Origin: Mycolicibacterium stellerae
Lineage (GTDB): Bacteria; Actinomycetota; Actinomycetes; Mycobacteriales; Mycobacteriaceae
NCBI RefSeq assembly: GCF_003719305.1
Contig: NZ_RARC01000001.1
Location: forward strand, 372,001 to 436,000
Direction: 5' to 3'
Length of the DNA: 64,000 nucleotides
Shown: positions 33,809 through 43,171 of the stretch, in pieces
Layout of the letters: every line of letters starts with the position of its first letter
How positions within the stretch are numbered: the first letter of the stretch is position 1
The notes under the pieces: model-generated
What the model saw: only the letters and a program-made list of their open reading frames with translations
Databases searched by the model: none
What the model was told of the DNA's origin: nothing
Position numbers and translations under genes: made by a program

Positions 33809-35104
33809 CTAGCGCCCGTCGAGGGCTTTGTAGTCGCGCTCGGTGTAGCCGGTGTAGATCTGGCGCGGACGGCCGATCTTGCCGCTGCCGTCCTCGTGCA
33901 TTTCACGCCAGTGCGCAATCCAGCCGGGCAGCCGGCCCACCGAGAACAGCACGGTGAACATCCGGGTGGGGAAGCCCATCGCGCGGTAGATCACACCGGT
34001 GTAGAAGTCCACGTTCGGATACAGCTTGCGCTCGACGAAGAAGTCGTCGGTGAGCGCGACCTCTTCCAGCGACTTGGCAATGTCGAGCAGTTCGTCGTCG
34101 CCGCCGAGCTTGCCCAGGATCTTGTCGGCCTGCTCCTTGACGATGCGGGCCCGCGGGTCGTAGTTCTTGTAGACCCGGTGGCCGAAGCCCATCAACTTGA
34201 CGTTGTCTTCGCGGTTCTTGACCCTCTTGACGAAGTCGTGCACGTCGCCGTCCGATTGACGGATCTTCTCGAGCATCTCCAGCACGGCCTGGTTGGCGCC
34301 GCCGTGCAGCGGGCCCCACAGCGCGTTGATGCCGCCCGAGATCGAGGTGAACAGGTTGGCCTGCGACGAGCCGACCAGCCGCACCGTCGACGTCGAGCAG
34401 TTCTGCTCGTGGTCTGCGTGCAGGATGAGCAGCAGGTCCAACGCCCGCACGACCTCCGGGTCGACCTCGTAGGGCTCGGCGGGGAACCCGAATGTCATCC
34501 GCAGGAAGTTCTCGACCAGCGTCAGCGAGTTGTCGGGGTACAGGAACGGCTGCCCGACCGACTTCTTGTACGCGTACGCCGCGATGGTCGGCAGCTTGGC
34601 CAGCAATCGGATGGTGGACAGCTCGACCTGCTCGTCGTCGAACGGGTCGAGCGAATCCTGGTAGTACGCCGACAGCGCGTTGACCGCACTGGACACCACC
34701 GGCATCGGGTGCGCGTTGCGCGGGAAGCCGTCGAAGAATCGCTTGAGATCCTCATGCAGCAGCGTGTGCCGCTGGATCTGATCGGTGAACTTGTCGAGCT
34801 TTTCCTTGGTCGGCAGTTCGCCGTAGATCAGCAGATAGCAGACCTCGATGAAGTTCGACTTCTCGGCGAGCTGCTCGATCGGATAGCCGCGGTAGCGCAG
34901 GATGCCCGCGTCGCCGTCGATGTAGGTGATGGCGCTCTTGGTGGACGCGGTATTGACGAAGCCTTCGTCGAAAGTGGTGTAGCCGGTTTTCGCCAGCAGC
35001 GACCCCAGAGCGATCCCGTCAGAGCCCTCAGTGGCGCCGACGATGTCCAGGTCAAGCTCGCCACCGGGATAATTGAGGGTGGCGTGCTCGTCTTTTTCTG
35101 CCAC
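33809..35104 (-). CDS. gltA2: GltA2, citrate synthase (main)
   Basis: A 431-residue type II citrate synthase, the same length as M. tuberculosis GltA2. Catalytic His in LILHADHEQN, GPLHGGANQAV and FGHRVYKNYDPRA are present, and an N-terminal extension with hydrophobic YTTFDEGF follows the first 40 residues. It joins acetyl-CoA to oxaloacetate at the entry of the TCA cycle. GTG start at 35104, chosen over a longer frame to 35248 because GAAGGGA lies 8 nt upstream and the length fits. A 143-bp gap separates it from the MFS gene on the same strand and should contain its promoter; no strong box was identified by eye. Confidence 0.95.
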   Translation of the reverse strand: MAEKDEHATLNYPGGELDLDIVGATEGSDGIALGSLLAKTGYTTFDEGFVNTASTKSAITYIDGDAGILRYRGYPIEQLAEKSNFIEVCYLLIYGELPTKEKLDKFTDQIQRHTLLHEDLKRFFDGFPRNAHPMPVVSSAVNALSAYYQDSLDPFDDEQVELSTIRLLAKLPTIAAYAYKKSVGQPFLYPDNSLTLVENFLRMTFGFPAEPYEVDPEVVRALDLLLILHADHEQNCSTSTVRLVGSSQANLFTSISGGINALWGPLHGGANQAVLEMLEKIRQSDGDVHDFVKRVKNREDNVKLMGFGHRVYKNYDPRARIVKEQADKILGKLGGDDELLDIAKSLEEVALTDDFFVERKLYPNVDFYTGVIYRAMGFPTRMFTVLFSVGRLPGWIAHWREMHEDGSGKIGRPRQIYTGYTERDYKALDGR

Positions 35105-35247
35105 AGGAATCCCTTCGTCACTGAGAGAACCGACCTCTGCCCCCAAAACGGTAGTCCCATTGTGGCAATCTCGCCCGCGCGGGGTGCGGGAGGGTTCAGG
35201 CTTGCTTGGCGACGCTGTCGATGAGGCCCGCGAACTGGGCGAACGCA

Positions 35248-36546
35248 TCAGACTTCGTCGTCGTCCGGCCGGCCGGGCCCGGGACGATTGACCCGGTATC
35301 GCACGAATGCGGGCGCGAGAACCGCCGCAACCATCACACCGACCACGACGAGTCCGCCGCCGCCCGCCGCCGCGATCGTGGTGCCGACGGCAGCCGCGGC
35401 AGCGCCGTGCACCGCATCGGCCAGTCGTGGTCCGCCCGCCACCACGACGGTGAAAACGCCCTGCAACCGTCCCCGAACGTCGTCGGACGCCGCCTGCTGA
35501 AGAATCGTGTTACGAAACGCCGACGACACCATGTCCGCGGCGCCGCCAACTGCTAAGAACACCAACGCAATCCACAACATCAGCCCCGCCGCGCCGCCTG
35601 CCAGGCCACTGGCCACGCCGAAGCCGATCATCGCCACGCCCCACACCAGGATGGCGGCGACGACGGCAAGGCCCTGGCGCTGGACGCGTGGCAGCCAGCC
35701 CGAGAACACCCCGCCTGCCACCGCCCCGACCGCGATGGCCGAGGCGAGCAGCGCCATCGTGGTGCCACCCTCGACAGGCCCGCCGAAGCTTTCGTGGGCC
35801 ATCTGGGGGAACAGCGCGCGGGGCATGCCGAGGATCATCGCGATCAGGTCGACGACGAACGACATCAGCACGACGGTGTTACCTGCGAGATAACGGAACC
35901 CGTCGAGCACCGCACCGAATCCCCAGCCGGACGAGCCCACTTCGCCGTTGCTCGGCGGTATCGGCGCGAGGCGGACGGTGGCCAGGATCGGGGCCACGCA
36001 GGTGATCGCGTCGATCAGATACAGAGTGGACAGATCGACCCAGCGCAGCATGATTCCGGCAAGCAGCGGCCCGACGATGGCGCCGAATTGCATGACCGTC
36101 ATGTTCAGCGAGTTGGCCGCGGGCAGTTGGTCGCTGGGCAGAATCCGCGGGATCGCGGCCGACCGGGTGGGCTGGTTGATCGCGAAGAACGCCTGCTGCA
36201 CCGACAGCAGGCACAGCACCACCCACACGTTGTTGAGCGCCAGCGCGGCCTGCACCCACAGCAGCACCGACGCCACCGCCAGCCCGCAGGACGCGATGAT
36301 CAGCAGCACGCGTCGGTCCATGTGATCGGCCAGCGCGCCGCCCCACAGACCGAAGACCACCAGCGGGACCAGGGCGAAGATGCCCGATAGGCCGACGTAT
36401 GCGGAGTTCTGCGTGAGCGCGTAAAGCTGGACAGGCACCGCGAAGATCGTCAGGTTGGCGCCGATGACAGTGGGGATGCCCGCCAGCCACAGCCTGCGGA
36501 AGTCGCGCGTCCGCAGCGGCGTGGTGTCGGCGAAAAGCCCCGCCAC
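35248..36546 (-). CDS. MFS transporter (MDR-like)
   Basis: A 432-residue major facilitator protein, about 12 helices, with an N-terminal FRRLWLAGIPTVIG helix and the GGALADHMDRR loop after helix 2. It belongs to the enterobactin-exporter/multidrug (EntS-like) branch. GTG at 36546 overlaps the pdxH stop by one base (TAGTG), so it is translated with pdxH; frames extending further run inside pdxH and are rejected. Cargo unknown. It lies between pdxH and gltA2 on the same strand. Confidence 0.85.
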   Translation of the reverse strand: MAGLFADTTPLRTRDFRRLWLAGIPTVIGANLTIFAVPVQLYALTQNSAYVGLSGIFALVPLVVFGLWGGALADHMDRRVLLIIASCGLAVASVLLWVQAALALNNVWVVLCLLSVQQAFFAINQPTRSAAIPRILPSDQLPAANSLNMTVMQFGAIVGPLLAGIMLRWVDLSTLYLIDAITCVAPILATVRLAPIPPSNGEVGSSGWGFGAVLDGFRYLAGNTVVLMSFVVDLIAMILGMPRALFPQMAHESFGGPVEGGTTMALLASAIAVGAVAGGVFSGWLPRVQRQGLAVVAAILVWGVAMIGFGVASGLAGGAAGLMLWIALVFLAVGGAADMVSSAFRNTILQQAASDDVRGRLQGVFTVVVAGGPRLADAVHGAAAAAVGTTIAAAGGGGLVVVGVMVAAVLAPAFVRYRVNRPGPGRPDDDEV

Positions 36547-37208
36547 TAGGGCTGAAGCCGCTCGATGCGGCTCCCAGACACCCGAATCCTGTTGTGCACG
36601 CGGTTTTCCCGGCCTTGCCAGAACTCGACGACGTCCGGCGCAATGAGGTAGCCACCCCAGTTCGGCGGCACCGGGACCTCGTCGAGGTCGGCGAAACGTT
36701 GCGTGACGTCCGACAATTGGTCGAGCAGCGCCGCACGCGAGGCGATCGGGCGGGACTGCTGCGACGCCCATGCGCCCAGCTGAGACCCGCGCGGCCGGTG
36801 CCCCCAGTAGTCGGCGGTCACCTCGGCGGCCACCTTGGTCACCGGGCCACGGATGTGCACCTGGCGGCCGAGCAGAAACCATGGGAACGTCGCTGACGCA
36901 TACGGCGTCGATGCGAGTTCCTCCCCCTTGGCGGAGTCGTAGTTGGTGAAGAAGGTGATGCCCGTCTCGTCCACGCTCTTGCACAACACCGAGCGCGTCG
37001 CCGGCCTTCCCTCGCCGTCCACGGTGCCGACCACCATCGCGTTCGGCTCGGCGACGCCGGCACTCTCGGCGTCGGCTAACCACTTGCGCAGCAGGGCAAC
37101 CCATCCGTCGGCGAGCCAGTCGGCATCGAGGTCGGGGCTGCCGTCCTTCTCCACCGATCCGTACTCCACCCGCATCGCCGCCAGTCGCTCATTCTCCGGG
37201 GTCGCCAC
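36546..37208 (-). CDS. pdxH: PdxH, pyridoxamine 5'-phosphate oxidase
   Basis: A 220-residue FMN enzyme oxidising pyridoxamine/pyridoxine phosphate to PLP. Visible: [19 protein letters not shown] near residue 72, ASQQSRPI near residue 147, and the C-terminal [19 protein letters not shown] followed by RVHNRIR, the PLP/FMN-binding end. GTG start at 37208; TAGCGT lies 7 nt upstream, the leaderless pattern. Divergent from citA by 84 bp. Confidence 0.93.
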   Translation of the reverse strand: MATPENERLAAMRVEYGSVEKDGSPDLDADWLADGWVALLRKWLADAESAGVAEPNAMVVGTVDGEGRPATRSVLCKSVDETGITFFTNYDSAKGEELASTPYASATFPWFLLGRQVHIRGPVTKVAAEVTADYWGHRPRGSQLGAWASQQSRPIASRAALLDQLSDVTQRFADLDEVPVPPNWGGYLIAPDVVEFWQGRENRVHNRIRVSGSRIERLQP

Positions 37209-37221
37209 CCGCGTAACGCTA
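37209..37221 (-). promoter_or_regulatory. Leaderless promoter of pdxH
   Basis: On the minus strand TAGCGT ends 7 nt before the pdxH GTG (37208), matching TANNNT-N7-GTG; no ribosome-binding site is present. Confidence 0.5.
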
Positions 37222-37292
37222 CGCCCCAGGTGTTCGGCGGCGTGTTACCAACCGGTAGCAGCAGGCCGTGCTGCGTTTGCGAGAATCAGCCC

Positions 37293-38408
37293 ATGACTGG
37301 GGTACCCGAGGACTTCGTCGCAGGCCTTGAAGGCGTCGTGGCCTTCACCACCGAGATCGCCGAGCCGGACAAAGACGGCGGCGCGCTGCGCTACCGCGGC
37401 GTCGATATCGAGGATCTGGTCAACCGCCAGGTCACCTTTGGCGACGTGTGGGGGCTGCTGGTCGATGGCAGGTTCGGCAAGGGACTGCCGCCCGCCGAGC
37501 CGTTCCCACTGCCGATCCACAGCGGGGATGTCCGCGTCGACGTGCAGGCCGGCCTGCCGATGCTCGCCCCGATCTGGGGCTATGCCCCGCTTCTGGATAT
37601 CGACGACGCCACCGCCCGCGACCAGCTCGCCCGCGCATCTGTGATGGCGCTCTCCTACGTCGCACAGTCCGCCCGCGGTATCTACCAGCCCGCCGTTCCA
37701 CAGCGCAAGATCGACGAATGCTCAACTGTGACAGGGCGTTTCATGACGCGCTGGCAGGGTGAACCGGATCCAAGGCACATCGAGGCGATCGACGCCTACT
37801 GGGTTTCCGCCGCCGAACACGGCATGAACGCGTCCACGTTCACGGCCAGGGTGATCGCGTCGACGGGCGCCGACGTGGCGGCTGCGCTGTCCGGCGCCAT
37901 CGGCGCGATGAGCGGCCCGCTGCACGGCGGCGCGCCCGCGCGGGTGATCCCGATGATCGAGGAGGCCGAGCGCACCGGCGACGCTCGTGCGGTCGTCCGC
38001 GGCGTGTTGGACCGCAAGGAGAAGCTGATGGGGTTCGGCCATCGGGTGTACCGCGCGGAGGACCCGCGGGCCCGGGTGCTGCGGGACACCGCCAAACGAC
38101 TCGAGGCGCCGCGCTACGAGGTCGCCGCCGCGCTCGAGCAGGCTGCGCTGACCGAACTTCGCGACCGTCGGCCCGACCGCGCCATCGAAACCAACGTGGA
38201 GTTCTGGGCGGCGGTGATCCTGGACTTCGCCGACGTGCCCGTCAAGATGATGCCCGCGATGTTCACCTGTGGCCGGACGGCCGGTTGGAGTGCGCACATC
38301 CTCGAACAGAAGAGGCTAGGAAAGCTCGTCCGCCCGTCGGCGGTTTACGTCGGCCCGCCTCCGCGCAGCCCGGAATCCGTCGAGGGCTGGAACGAGATAA
38401 AGGGCTGA
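37293..38408 (+). CDS. citA: CitA, second citrate synthase
   Basis: A 371-residue type I-like citrate synthase (CitA in M. tuberculosis, 373). Conserved parts: LRYRGVDIEDL, the SGPLHGGAP His loop, and FGHRVYRAEDPRARV. Start ATG 37293 (MTGVPEDF); a longer frame from 37230 is not supported. It may serve as a 2-methylcitrate or secondary citrate synthase; the sequence does not discriminate. It shares no operon with gltA2, which lies on the other strand 2 kb away. Confidence 0.9.
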   Translation: MTGVPEDFVAGLEGVVAFTTEIAEPDKDGGALRYRGVDIEDLVNRQVTFGDVWGLLVDGRFGKGLPPAEPFPLPIHSGDVRVDVQAGLPMLAPIWGYAPLLDIDDATARDQLARASVMALSYVAQSARGIYQPAVPQRKIDECSTVTGRFMTRWQGEPDPRHIEAIDAYWVSAAEHGMNASTFTARVIASTGADVAAALSGAIGAMSGPLHGGAPARVIPMIEEAERTGDARAVVRGVLDRKEKLMGFGHRVYRAEDPRARVLRDTAKRLEAPRYEVAAALEQAALTELRDRRPDRAIETNVEFWAAVILDFADVPVKMMPAMFTCGRTAGWSAHILEQKRLGKLVRPSAVYVGPPPRSPESVEGWNEIKG

Positions 38409-38413
38409 CCACG

Positions 38414-39028
38414 GTGGCGACGGCGGTCACTGCGTTCGAGGCGGCGGCGAGAAGCTTCGCCGCCCTGGTGCACCGAATCCCGGACGACCGCTGGACAAGG
38501 CCCGGCCTCGGCGACTGGGATCTTCTGTCGCTCGTCGGGCACGCGTCGCGTTCGCTCATCACGGTGAGCGCCTATCTGCAGACGCCAGCCGAGCGCGAGG
38601 ACATCGCGACCCCGCAGGACTACTACGCCTGGACCGCCGACTACATGTCGAAGGCAGGGGCGGAAGCCGTCAACGAGCGCGGCAGGCAGGCCGGCCGCGA
38701 CCTCGGCACCGACCCGGCCGCGACGGTCGACCGACTCGTCGAGCGCGCACTGGGCGACCTCGAGACGGCCGGTGACCCGTTGATCGCGGTCATCGGCGGG
38801 CTGGGCCTGCGGCTGCACACCTACCTGCCGACCCGGACGTTCGAGCTCGCGGTGCACGGGCTGGATATCGCACGGGCGACCGGGCTTTCGCTCGACCTGC
38901 CCGCCGATGTGCTCGACGAGGCCACTGTGCTGGCGGCGCGGATCGCGGTGCTGACGGGTCGCGGCGACGAAGTGCTGCTGGCGTTGACGGGCCGAGCCGC
39001 GTTGCCGCCCGGTTTCTCCGTCGTTTGA
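38414..39028 (+). CDS. Mycothiol-dependent-type maleylpyruvate isomerase domain protein
   Basis: A 204-residue helical-bundle protein with an MDMPI N-terminal (DinB-like) domain: RIPDDRWTRPGLGDWDLLSLVGHASRSL carries the His typical of the metal site. The GTG at 38414 is 5 bp after the citA stop; earlier in-frame starts lie inside citA. This family includes mycothiol-linked isomerases and many uncharacterised members; substrate unknown. Same operon as citA by proximity. Confidence 0.72.
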   Translation: MATAVTAFEAAARSFAALVHRIPDDRWTRPGLGDWDLLSLVGHASRSLITVSAYLQTPAEREDIATPQDYYAWTADYMSKAGAEAVNERGRQAGRDLGTDPAATVDRLVERALGDLETAGDPLIAVIGGLGLRLHTYLPTRTFELAVHGLDIARATGLSLDLPADVLDEATVLAARIAVLTGRGDEVLLALTGRAALPPGFSVV

Positions 39029-39089
39029 CCGATGAGTTCTTGTCGGACCGATGGTCAATAATTTCGACCACCCTCGATAGGAGACCACC

Positions 39090-39539
39090 ATGGCAATCGA
39101 AGTTCAGCCCGCAGTGCTGCCCCATCTGGTCGTCGACGACGCTGCCGCCGCGATCGACTTCTACGTGAAGGCATTCGACGCCGTCGAGCATGGCCGGGTG
39201 CCCGGCCCGGACGGCAAGCTGATCCACGCCGCGCTCGGGATCAACGGCGCGACGGTGATGCTCAACGACGATTTCCCGGAGATGAGCGGCGGCAAGTCGA
39301 TGACGCCGAAGGCGCTCGGCGGAACGCCGGTGACCATCCACCTCGTCGTCACCGATGTGGACAAGCAGTTCCAGCAGGCCGTCGACGCAGGCGCCACCGT
39401 CGTCATGCCGGTCGAGGACCAGTTCTGGGGCGACCGGTACGGCGTACTACAGGACCCGTTCGGCCATCAGTGGTCGATGGGCCAGCCGGTGCGCGAGGTC
39501 AGCATGGAGGAGATCGAAGAGGCGATCAAGCAACACTGA
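39090..39539 (+). CDS. VOC/glyoxalase-fold protein (PhnB-like)
   Basis: A 149-residue VOC protein: two repeats of the beta-alpha-beta-beta-beta fold, with LVVDDAAAAIDFYVKAF at the start and QDPFGHQWSMG (His) at the end. Equivalent of Rv0887c. PhnB-like proteins often bind a divalent metal, but no complete metal triad was assigned. Start ATG 39090 with TAGGAG upstream. Convergent with fprB. Confidence 0.82.
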   Translation: MAIEVQPAVLPHLVVDDAAAAIDFYVKAFDAVEHGRVPGPDGKLIHAALGINGATVMLNDDFPEMSGGKSMTPKALGGTPVTIHLVVTDVDKQFQQAVDAGATVVMPVEDQFWGDRYGVLQDPFGHQWSMGQPVREVSMEEIEEAIKQH

Positions 39540-39557
39540 GCGCTGCTTCGAAACACG

Positions 39558-41243
39558 TCAGCGACGCAGTCCGGCCAGCACCCGCTGCCGAAGGGGCGGC
39601 ACGGGTGCGGCGGCAGCCGCGGCCAGCATCTCGGCGACCGAGGTGAACTTGTCCCGCGGCCGGTCCGCCCCACCGCGTGCGATCTCGGCCTCATCGATGG
39701 CTTGCCAGCCTGCCGCGTCGACCACCTCGGGGCGGCGGCTGCGCACCAGCTTGTCCAGCGCGGCGGGTTTGCCCAAAGGGTCGATCAGGTGACCGGCGTT
39801 GTAGTCGTCGACCAGGTGCTGCACTGTCTGCAGTGCGCATGACTTGTTAGTACCGATGAAGCCGGTTGGTCCGCGCTTGATCCAGCCCGCGACGTAGCTG
39901 CCGCGCACCGGGCGGCCGCTCTGCGGGTCGACGACCCGGCCCCCGTCGTTCGGCACCACCGCTGTGGTTTCGTCGAACGGCAAATCGCGAATCGGCTTGC
40001 CGCGGTAGCCGATCGACGTCAACACCAATCCGGTGTCGAGCCAATGGGTTTCGTCGCTGTCGGTGACGATGAACTCGACACCGCCGACCCGGTCCGCACC
40101 GAGCACGCGTTGGGGTGTGAGGCGGTAGGCGAGCCGGATCCGGGGGCGCGCCGCGGGTACCGACGCGTCGCCGAGCTTGCTCAAGATCTCCAGCTTGTTG
40201 CGCGTCAGCCGATCGTCGACCGTGGCCAGGTCGGCTTGCACGAGCTCATGGTCGGCGGCGTCGAGCACCACGTCGCACGTCGACGTCAGCCCGATGAGTT
40301 CGGGCAGTGTGAAGGCGGACTGCGCAGGCCTGCGGCGGGCTGCGATCACCACTTCGGTGACCTTCGACTGCCGGAGCGCGGCCAGCGCGTGGTCGGAGAT
40401 GTCCGTGCGCGCCAACGCATCCGGATCGGTCGTCAGGATCCGCGCGACGTCGAGTGCGACGTTGCCGTTGCCGATGATCACCACCCGCTCGTGGTCCAGG
40501 TCTACAGGAAGGTCGGTGTATTCGGGGTGGCCGTTGATCCAGGCGACGATCTCGGTGGCGGTGCCGGAGCCAGGCAGACCCATCCCGTCGATGTCCAGCC
40601 TGCGGTCGTTCGGTGCGCCGACCGCGTAGAGCACGGCATGGTGGTGGTCCAGCAGGTCGGCATGCGACAGGTCCGATCCCACCTCGACATTGAGGAAGAA
40701 CCGGAAGCTGCGCCGCTTGGCGATCTTGTCGAACAGCTTCGTCACGCGCTTGGTGCTCTGGTGATCGGGCGCCACGCCCGCGCGCACCAGACCATACGGA
40801 GTTGGCAACCGTTCGAACACGTTCACCCGCACACCGCGCTGGGTGAGCAGTTCGTCGGCGGCGTACATCGCAGCAGGCCCGGAGCCGACGATCGCCACCG
40901 TCAACGGATTCGCCTCGCGCGCATGGACTTTCGGCGCATCGATCACCGGCGCCAGCTTCGACGTCGGCGGCAGCTTCTCGCCCTCGGGCCGGTCGGGGTA
41001 ATACGCGGCGTTGAGCGCGACGAAGGGCAGCTGGTTCTCGTCGAGCCGGGTGTCGGGTGCGATCGCGCCGACCGGGCACGCGCTCACGCACGCGCCGCAG
41101 TCCACGCAGGCGACCGGATCGATGTAGAGCATCTCGGCCGTGGCGAAGCCCGGCTCATCCGGTGACGGATGAATGCAGTTCACCGGGCAGGCGTAGACAC
41201 AGGACCCGTCGCTGCAACACGACTGGGTGACGACGTGAGGCAT
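39558..41243 (-). CDS. fprB: FprB, ferredoxin/ferredoxin-NADP reductase fusion
   Basis: A 561-residue fusion. Residues 1-65 form a ferredoxin domain with two Cys clusters (CCSDGSCVYACP and CVDCGACVSACPVG). The rest is an adrenodoxin-reductase-type NADPH oxidoreductase with FAD motif IVGSGPAAMYAADEL near residue 113 and NADP motif VIIGNGNVALDVARIL near residue 250. It should carry electrons from NADPH through FAD to iron-sulfur clusters. M. tuberculosis FprB is Rv0886 (575). ATG start at 41243; 6 bp downstream of the diiron protein gene, which it may serve as reductase. Confidence 0.93.
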   Translation of the reverse strand: MPHVVTQSCCSDGSCVYACPVNCIHPSPDEPGFATAEMLYIDPVACVDCGACVSACPVGAIAPDTRLDENQLPFVALNAAYYPDRPEGEKLPPTSKLAPVIDAPKVHAREANPLTVAIVGSGPAAMYAADELLTQRGVRVNVFERLPTPYGLVRAGVAPDHQSTKRVTKLFDKIAKRRSFRFFLNVEVGSDLSHADLLDHHHAVLYAVGAPNDRRLDIDGMGLPGSGTATEIVAWINGHPEYTDLPVDLDHERVVIIGNGNVALDVARILTTDPDALARTDISDHALAALRQSKVTEVVIAARRRPAQSAFTLPELIGLTSTCDVVLDAADHELVQADLATVDDRLTRNKLEILSKLGDASVPAARPRIRLAYRLTPQRVLGADRVGGVEFIVTDSDETHWLDTGLVLTSIGYRGKPIRDLPFDETTAVVPNDGGRVVDPQSGRPVRGSYVAGWIKRGPTGFIGTNKSCALQTVQHLVDDYNAGHLIDPLGKPAALDKLVRSRRPEVVDAAGWQAIDEAEIARGGADRPRDKFTSVAEMLAAAAAAPVPPLRQRVLAGLRR

Positions 41244-41249
41244 GGGTAC

Positions 41250-42266
41250 CTAGGCCACCGACACCAGGTGTTGACGGGCCGGTTCACTGCGATAGCGGCT
41301 GGGCGTGCCGTCGATCCTGCAGATCCGCCACATCAACTTCGCGATCGGGTTGATCAGCCCGGTGTCGTGGCAGAGCATCCGGACGTCACCGAACATGTCG
41401 CGCAGCAACTGTCTGGACTGCGGCGATCGGAAGAAGATCTCCTTGCGGACCGAGCGTGGGATGTCGAATTCCTTCCAGAACGCCCTTGGCGGAACAATGA
41501 TCGCCGAGCACAGGATCCGCATGATCAACGGGACGTAGAGCGACAACCAGAACCGCTTTCGCCGTGGCAGGTGGGGAACTCTCTTGCGCAGGTATTCGTG
41601 CGCGAACGAGATGTGCCGGGCTTCCTCGGCGACGTGGATGGCCATCACCCGTTCCATGATCGGGTGCAGCGTCTTACCTTCGCGCAGAACGTTTTTCTGC
41701 GTGTGGTCGATGGGTTCCTCGCCGGCCAGAATGCCGAACCAGAACAGGATCGGTAGCGGCCCCGCGACCAACGGGATGACGGGCTGGATCCACTTGAGCA
41801 GCCTCGGCATCCCCGGCACGTCGGCACCGATGCGGTTCACCATTTCCTGGAACATCATGGTGTGATTGCACTCTTCGACCGCCTCGTGCAGGCAGTACCG
41901 ATACTCCGGTGAGCCGTTGGGGGTCCAGAATGCGTACTCCATCAGGCCGCGGATCAGGATCGACTCAAAGTGCAACCCGACCTTGGCGACGTTGGCCTGT
42001 CGCCACATGCCGATCTCGATCTGGCGCGCAACCGGTTGGGCCTGATACCAAGCGTGCTGGCCGACCGGATCGGTGGCGGGCAGGATCCACCGCTCGTCGT
42101 TGTCGACAACCGCGAACTCTGGAGACTCCCAGTCGATGTCGGTGTAGGGATTGAAGTTGCGCCGCACTGACCCCTCGGACAGTGTGGACAACATGTCGGT
42201 GTATTCGGTGTCGTCGACGACGTCCATGTTGCGACGCCACCGCCTGACCGTGCGGGTCCTAGCCAT
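41250..42266 (-). CDS. AurF-type diiron oxygenase-like protein
   Basis: A 338-residue helical protein with two metal-ligand motifs EAVEECNHTMMFQE (near residue 130) and VAEEARHISFAHEY (near residue 212), of the ExxH kind found in AurF N-oxygenases and related diiron enzymes. Equivalent of Rv0885. Start ATG 42266 preceded by GGGGAGG. It precedes fprB by 6 bp in the same direction, so FprB may supply electrons. Substrate unknown. Confidence 0.82.
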   Translation of the reverse strand: MARTRTVRRWRRNMDVVDDTEYTDMLSTLSEGSVRRNFNPYTDIDWESPEFAVVDNDERWILPATDPVGQHAWYQAQPVARQIEIGMWRQANVAKVGLHFESILIRGLMEYAFWTPNGSPEYRYCLHEAVEECNHTMMFQEMVNRIGADVPGMPRLLKWIQPVIPLVAGPLPILFWFGILAGEEPIDHTQKNVLREGKTLHPIMERVMAIHVAEEARHISFAHEYLRKRVPHLPRRKRFWLSLYVPLIMRILCSAIIVPPRAFWKEFDIPRSVRKEIFFRSPQSRQLLRDMFGDVRMLCHDTGLINPIAKLMWRICRIDGTPSRYRSEPARQHLVSVA

Positions 42267-42313
42267 CAGAAGCCTCCCCTGAGGTTTACATGCACTGGCT
42301 TAATGTCCATCGA

Positions 42314-42330
42314 CGGTACCGCAGGTATCG
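42314..42330. promoter_or_regulatory. Candidate operator between the diiron and map genes
   Basis: CGGTACC-GCA-GGTATCG: 7-bp arms with one mismatch in the divergent 140-bp gap. Could bind a regulator; no adjacent repressor gene identifies the protein. Confidence 0.3.
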
Positions 42331-42406
42331 CATATTGAACAGGGGCCGTTGTCGGGGTGTGGCCCATCGCGTCGCCCGTCGGATCGCGTGACGGAGGTCA
42401 CAGCAA

Positions 42407-43171
42407 GTGGTGGAGCTGAAGACAGAAGCTGAGGTAGACGCGATGGCTGCGGCGGGTGCCGTCGTCGCCGAGGCGCTAGCGGCGGTCGCCGAGCATGCCC
42501 GCCCAGGCCAGTCCACGACCGAACTCGACAAGGTCGCCGCCGACGTCCTGGCCCGCCACGGCGCCGACTCGCCATTCCTCAACTACCACCCGGCGTGGGC
42601 CCCGCGGCCTTTCCCCGCGGTGCTGTGCGTCAGCGTCAACGACGCCGTCGTGCACGGCATCCCCAACGGTCAGGTGCTCGCCGACGGCGACCTGGTCTCG
42701 ATCGACTTCGGCGCGACCCTGCGCGGATGGTGCGGCGACAGCGCGCGAAGCTTCATCGTCGGCACGCCACGGCCGCAAGACGCCTCGCTGATCCAGGCGA
42801 CCGACAACGCACTTGCGGCAGGCATCGCGGCGGTGCGGCCCGGAAATACGTTGGGCGACATCGGATATGCGATCGCCTCGGCGGCGCGAGGAGCGGGCTA
42901 CGGCCTGCTGGCCAACCATGGCGGACACGGCATCGGCCGCGCGATGCACGAGGATCCGCACGTGCCGAACGAAGGGCGCGCGGGCATGGGCATGCGGCTG
43001 CGGCCGGGGTTGGTGATCGCCATCGAACCGATGTTGATCGCCGACGGCACCGACGACTACGTCCATGACCCCGACGGGTGGACCCTGCGGACGAGATCGG
43101 GCGCGCGCGCCGCGCACAGCGAGCACACCGTCGCGGTCACCCGCGACGGTTCCCGCGTGCTGACCGGCTAG
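42407..43171 (+). CDS. map: Type I methionine aminopeptidase
   Basis: A 254-residue methionine aminopeptidase that removes initiator Met from nascent proteins. Metal ligands are seen as VSIDFGATLRGWCGDSAR (two Asp), GHGIGRAMHEDPHVPN (His) and VIAIEPMLIADG (Glu), with a final SEHTVAVT (Glu). GTG at 42407 follows GGAGG by about 10 nt. Mycobacteria have other map genes, so this would be an additional paralogue at this locus. Its stop shares CTAG with the convergent CAP gene. A relic of a second map copy lies at 44130. Confidence 0.9.
   Translation: MVELKTEAEVDAMAAAGAVVAEALAAVAEHARPGQSTTELDKVAADVLARHGADSPFLNYHPAWAPRPFPAVLCVSVNDAVVHGIPNGQVLADGDLVSIDFGATLRGWCGDSARSFIVGTPRPQDASLIQATDNALAAGIAAVRPGNTLGDIGYAIASAARGAGYGLLANHGGHGIGRAMHEDPHVPNEGRAGMGMRLRPGLVIAIEPMLIADGTDDYVHDPDGWTLRTRSGARAAHSEHTVAVTRDGSRVLTG

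Noticed and set aside
39025..39058. TTGACC/GGTCAA pair upstream of the VOC gene as an operator
   Set aside because: Only 6-bp arms 22 bp apart; expected often by chance.
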